Source: an uncultured Clostridia bacterium
Lineage (GTDB): Bacteria > Bacillota > Clostridia > Oscillospirales > UBA644
Direction: 5' to 3'
DNA length: 39,484 bases
NCBI GenBank assembly: GCA_944382895.1
Contig: CALWNV010000011.1
Span: forward strand, 1 to 39,484
Of this stretch, positions 37,204-39,484 are shown one piece after another (positions within the stretch are counted from its first letter, which is position 1; every line of letters starts with the position of its first letter). The position numbers and the translations under genes are program-made. The notes below the pieces were generated by a model that saw only the letters and a list, made by a program, of their open reading frames with translations, was not told the origin of the DNA and did not search any database.

Positions 37204-38359
37204 TTTTTATACTCCCGTAAGAAAAATATATAACACCGCTGCAAACGGGTTTACTTTCAAGATAAATATTTTGTCGTTTTATCTCTCCTGCCCATGCAGG
37301 AAGATCATTTTTATATGCGGCAAGACCGATATAAAGCCTCGTGCCGGTTTTTTCACAAAGACCGCACCACCAGTCCGCAAGCGTCCCGAAAGGGGCTGCT
37401 TCATTCTCCAAGCTCCAATAAAGCTGCGGGCATACATAATCCAGAAGTCCGTCTTCGACCCATTTTTTCACATCGGCATATACATCAGAATATGCCTGTA
37501 TAGTCGCGCCCAAGCCCTCTGTCCCGTCCGGAGTTTCTTCGCTTTTATGCGCCCAGACCCCACATGGACTTACACCAAACTGGACACTTTTTGTTATTTC
37601 ACGAAGCTCAGATATGAGTGCGGTTATATTATCACGCCGAAAATCAGCAAGACTCCTCCCGTCTGAATACTTTTTATAAGAAACGCCGTCATCAAAAACA
37701 ACACTGTCATAGGGATAAAAATAATCATCCAAATGTATCCCATCTACATCATAATTTTCCACGATTTCCATGACACCGTCACATATAAGCTTTCTGACCT
37801 CGGGGATACCCGGATCATACCATAAACCCAACGGCTCCGACCCTTTGCCGTAATTCTTAATAACATATTCAGGATGGATCACCGCAGGATTATCATGCGC
37901 AAGGCCCGACATATCATGTGTAACGGAAGTTATTCTGAAAGGGTTTATCCATGCGTGAAGTTCAATTCCCTTTTCATGCGCCTTTTCAACAAAACACCCA
38001 AGCACATCTATCGGGGGATCTTTACCCTGAGTTCCCGTTATCACCGCGGAAGAAGGGAATATATCAGACTTATACAACGCGTCAGAATAAGGTCGAACCT
38101 GTAAAAATATTGCAGTTATTCCGTTATCGGCACAAGTCTGTACGATTTTCTCCGCTTCATCAACAAGAGCTTCAGCCGAAAGGTTCTGACCGGACGGGTA
38201 ATCTATATTAGCGGCAGTCGCGACCCAAACACCTTTCATGTAATATGTTTCCTCCTCGCCTCCGACCGGCAGCTCTCCTGCCGGGAAAGCGTGTTTGCCT
38301 GAACATCCTGATACAAATACCAGTAAAAACATAACACAGGCCAAAGCCAACCGATTCAT
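37193..38359 (-). CDS. GHL10 family glycosidase lipoprotein (DigH-like)
   Basis: A 388-residue lipoprotein: MNRLALACVMFLLVFVSGC gives a lipobox with the modified Cys at 19, so it is tethered outside the membrane. The rest is a single GHL10 domain with MKGVWVATAANIDYPSG, FLQVRPYSDALY, LHAWINPFR, GIHLDDYFYPY (D211/D212), FGVSPCGVWAHK and YVCPQLYW. It is plainly a paralogue of the GHL10 part of the next gene, from which it probably arose by duplication. The characterised relative DigH cleaves denuded peptidoglycan strands; other GHL10 proteins are uncharacterised. Start: GGAG about 9 bases before ATG; the ATG shares one base with the stop of the gene before it. Confidence 0.9.
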   Translation of the reverse strand: MNRLALACVMFLLVFVSGCSGKHAFPAGELPVGGEEETYYMKGVWVATAANIDYPSGQNLSAEALVDEAEKIVQTCADNGITAIFLQVRPYSDALYKSDIFPSSAVITGTQGKDPPIDVLGCFVEKAHEKGIELHAWINPFRITSVTHDMSGLAHDNPAVIHPEYVIKNYGKGSEPLGLWYDPGIPEVRKLICDGVMEIVENYDVDGIHLDDYFYPYDSVVFDDGVSYKKYSDGRSLADFRRDNITALISELREITKSVQFGVSPCGVWAHKSEETPDGTEGLGATIQAYSDVYADVKKWVEDGLLDYVCPQLYWSLENEAAPFGTLADWWCGLCEKTGTRLYIGLAAYKNDLPAWAGEIKRQNIYLESKPVCSGVIYFSYGSIKNGI

Positions 38360-39063
38360 TATTTTTTTCTCCGTATTAAAATTATCGGGGTTTGCTGATC
38401 ATCCTGACCGGCAGGATTATCACGAACTATCTCCTCAAGAATCCTGTCCGGGATATCCAGACAGGCTGCTTTCCCGAGAATTGCAACGCTTATATCACAT
38501 GCGTCAACTATCATTGACTTTATCCCGAGCTTCTCATATATCTCGTCACAAACGCGGCCGGGGTTTTCCGGATTAAGTATCCCGTAATTGACGTATTCGC
38601 TAAAAGAAATATCATAATCGATAAGTCCGTCAATCCCCTCTACCTGATGTCCACAGACCTTATAAAAAACTCCTTTAATACCGAAAAGTTTAGTAACTGC
38701 GGAACAAAACGCGGCAAACAAAACACGAATAAGCCCGCATTGCATTATTACCAATTGCATTTTGTGAGGAGTCCCGGCTCCCGGTCCTGCTGCCGTGACA
38801 CGAACTCGCTTGGATAAAAACTTTGCCCAGAATCCGGGATGGATATCTTTACGCATGACTATCCTTTTCTGACATAAAGCAATGATTTTTTCGCTGATTG
38901 AAATAAAGTCTCCCTCTTCAATATACGGTTTTGCAAATTCTTTTATTACTTCAATATAATCATCGCCTATATTGACAAAGCGTGTACGTATCGCAAACCG
39001 CTGATAAGTCACACCTTCGACTGTACGCTCCACAGCTTTATTATCATTTGATGTTAGATCCAA
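38359..39063 (-). CDS. CofE-like protein (coenzyme F420-0:L-glutamate ligase family)
   Basis: A 234-residue member of the COG1478/CofE-like group. FISISEKIIALCQKR and VVGGDDY-type patterns (here FVNIGDDYIEVIKEFAKPYI) are typical, and the C-terminal part ends SVAILGKA and a short basic tail. True CofE adds glutamate to F420-0, but Clostridia of this kind usually lack F420 and nothing else for F420 synthesis is here, so another amide-forming role is likely. It shares an operon with two cell-wall-type GHL10 genes. The frame extends to a GTG at 39081, but AAGGAG lies 9 bases before the TTG at 39063, giving MDLTSNDNKAV. Function is inferred with caution. Confidence 0.7.
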   Translation of the reverse strand: MDLTSNDNKAVERTVEGVTYQRFAIRTRFVNIGDDYIEVIKEFAKPYIEEGDFISISEKIIALCQKRIVMRKDIHPGFWAKFLSKRVRVTAAGPGAGTPHKMQLVIMQCGLIRVLFAAFCSAVTKLFGIKGVFYKVCGHQVEGIDGLIDYDISFSEYVNYGILNPENPGRVCDEIYEKLGIKSMIVDACDISVAILGKAACLDIPDRILEEIVRDNPAGQDDQQTPIILIRRKK

Positions 39064-39105
39064 AACTTCAGTCTCCTTCACAAAATATTGAACAACAGCA
39101 AAAAA

Positions 39106-39450
39106 TCAAATGATTTTTTCGCCCATGTTTTTCCCACCTAAAAGATGGAAGTGAAGATGCGCAATAGTCTGTCCGGCATCAGTTCCGCAATTATTTATAA
39201 CACGATATCCGTTCTCAAGACCTTCCGACACAGCTACTCTACGAACAGCCAACATAATCTTTCCTATCATATCGGCATTTTCAGGCGTTATATCATTAAG
39301 TGAAGACATTATATGTTTTTTCGGAATAAAGATTATATGCACAGGAGCCTGAGGCGCGATATCGCGAAAAGCCAAAACATCTTCATCCTCATACACTTTC
39401 TATGATATAATAGCTCCCTCTGCAATTTTACAAAAAATACAATCAGGCAT
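39106..39450 (-). pseudogene. HIT family (histidine triad) nucleotide-binding protein, interrupted by an in-frame amber codon
   Basis: HIT proteins hydrolyse adenosine phosphoramidates and related nucleotides. The ATG at 39450 has GGGAG 8 bases upstream and opens MPDCIFCKIAEGAIIS, with the CxxC zinc pair typical of the family. Codon 17 (39402-39400) is TAG, where relatives usually have Lys (…PSKKVYED). The frame then continues KVYEDEDVLAFRDIAPQAPVH to the active-site HLHFHLLGG and a normal end. From the next possible start, GTG at 39396, 96 codons are open, but the nearest purine-rich site is about 17 bases away. TAG is used as an ordinary stop by yqeK and the GH-D-like gene, so general recoding is unlikely. 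A fresh nonsense mutation, restart or sequence error fits best. Confidence 0.8.
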
Positions 39451-39484
39451 ACGTTTCACTCCCTGTTTTTTATCATTTGATTTC

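Noticed and set aside
39400-39402. Genome-wide reading of TAG as an amino acid, or pyrrolysine
   Set aside because: yqeK and the GH-D-like gene use TAG as a stop at sensible protein ends, and no pyl gene is in the window.
1-39484. CRISPR array, phage, insertion sequence or toxin-antitoxin module
   Set aside because: No repeat-spacer pattern, transposase, integrase or toxin-like gene pair was seen on either strand.

Overview
The window looks like chromosomal core sequence from a low-to-medium GC, Gram-positive-type anaerobe of the class Clostridia, probably an uncultured gut-type member; the exact order is not resolvable by eye. Supporting signs are strong GGAGG-type ribosome binding sites, sigma-A-like promoters that all have 17-base spacers, several TTG start codons, a Bacillus-type PurF with four Fe-S cysteines, a zinc-type L28, a dockerin module, and Firmicutes-type gene orders (yhbY-nadD-yqeK-rsfS-leuS, smc-ftsY, zapA-U32, purECFMN). 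I see no phage, insertion sequence, CRISPR array, rRNA or tRNA gene.

Layout. 1-5.5 kb (minus): an M3 oligopeptidase cut by the left edge, typA and proS. 5.6-9.3 kb: two convergent genes for alpha-galactosidase-type enzymes, one a large unusual GH-D-like protein and one a GH27 protein, meeting at a shared terminator. 9.4-15 kb (plus): an orphan metal-type ABC ATPase with a nitroreductase; a FabT-like MarR regulator with a DegV/FakB fatty-acid-binding protein behind a palindromic operator; zapA coupled to a U32 Fe-S enzyme; and rpmB. 15.1-19.7 kb (minus): the purine operon purE-purC-purF-purM-purN, preceded by a structured leader with an intrinsic terminator and a small ORF. 19.7-22.6 kb: divergent yigZ (minus) and a non-canonical EF-G paralogue (plus). 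22.8-39.5 kb (minus): a tightly packed train of 15 genes. In transcription order it holds a HIT gene broken by an amber codon, a CofE-like protein, two GHL10 proteins (one fused to a dockerin and an amidase), tyrS, a degenerate AroE-like protein, smc, ftsY, rdgB, yhbY, nadD, yqeK, rsfS, leuS and a small lipoprotein.

How the genes work together. Most of the window is housekeeping: translation (proS, tyrS, leuS, typA, EF-G-like, rsfS, yhbY, rpmB), nucleotide supply and cleaning (pur genes, rdgB), NAD synthesis (nadD), chromosome and membrane-targeting machinery (smc, ftsY) and division (zapA). The parts most worth following are the paired GHL10/amidase envelope enzymes, which together could strip and then cut peptidoglycan glycan strands; the purine leader, which looks like an undescribed attenuator; the MarR-DegV unit; the divergent AroE-like protein inside the tyrS-smc segment; the large GH-D-like enzyme; and the amber-interrupted HIT gene. 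No single strikingly new multi-gene defence or metabolic system is evident.
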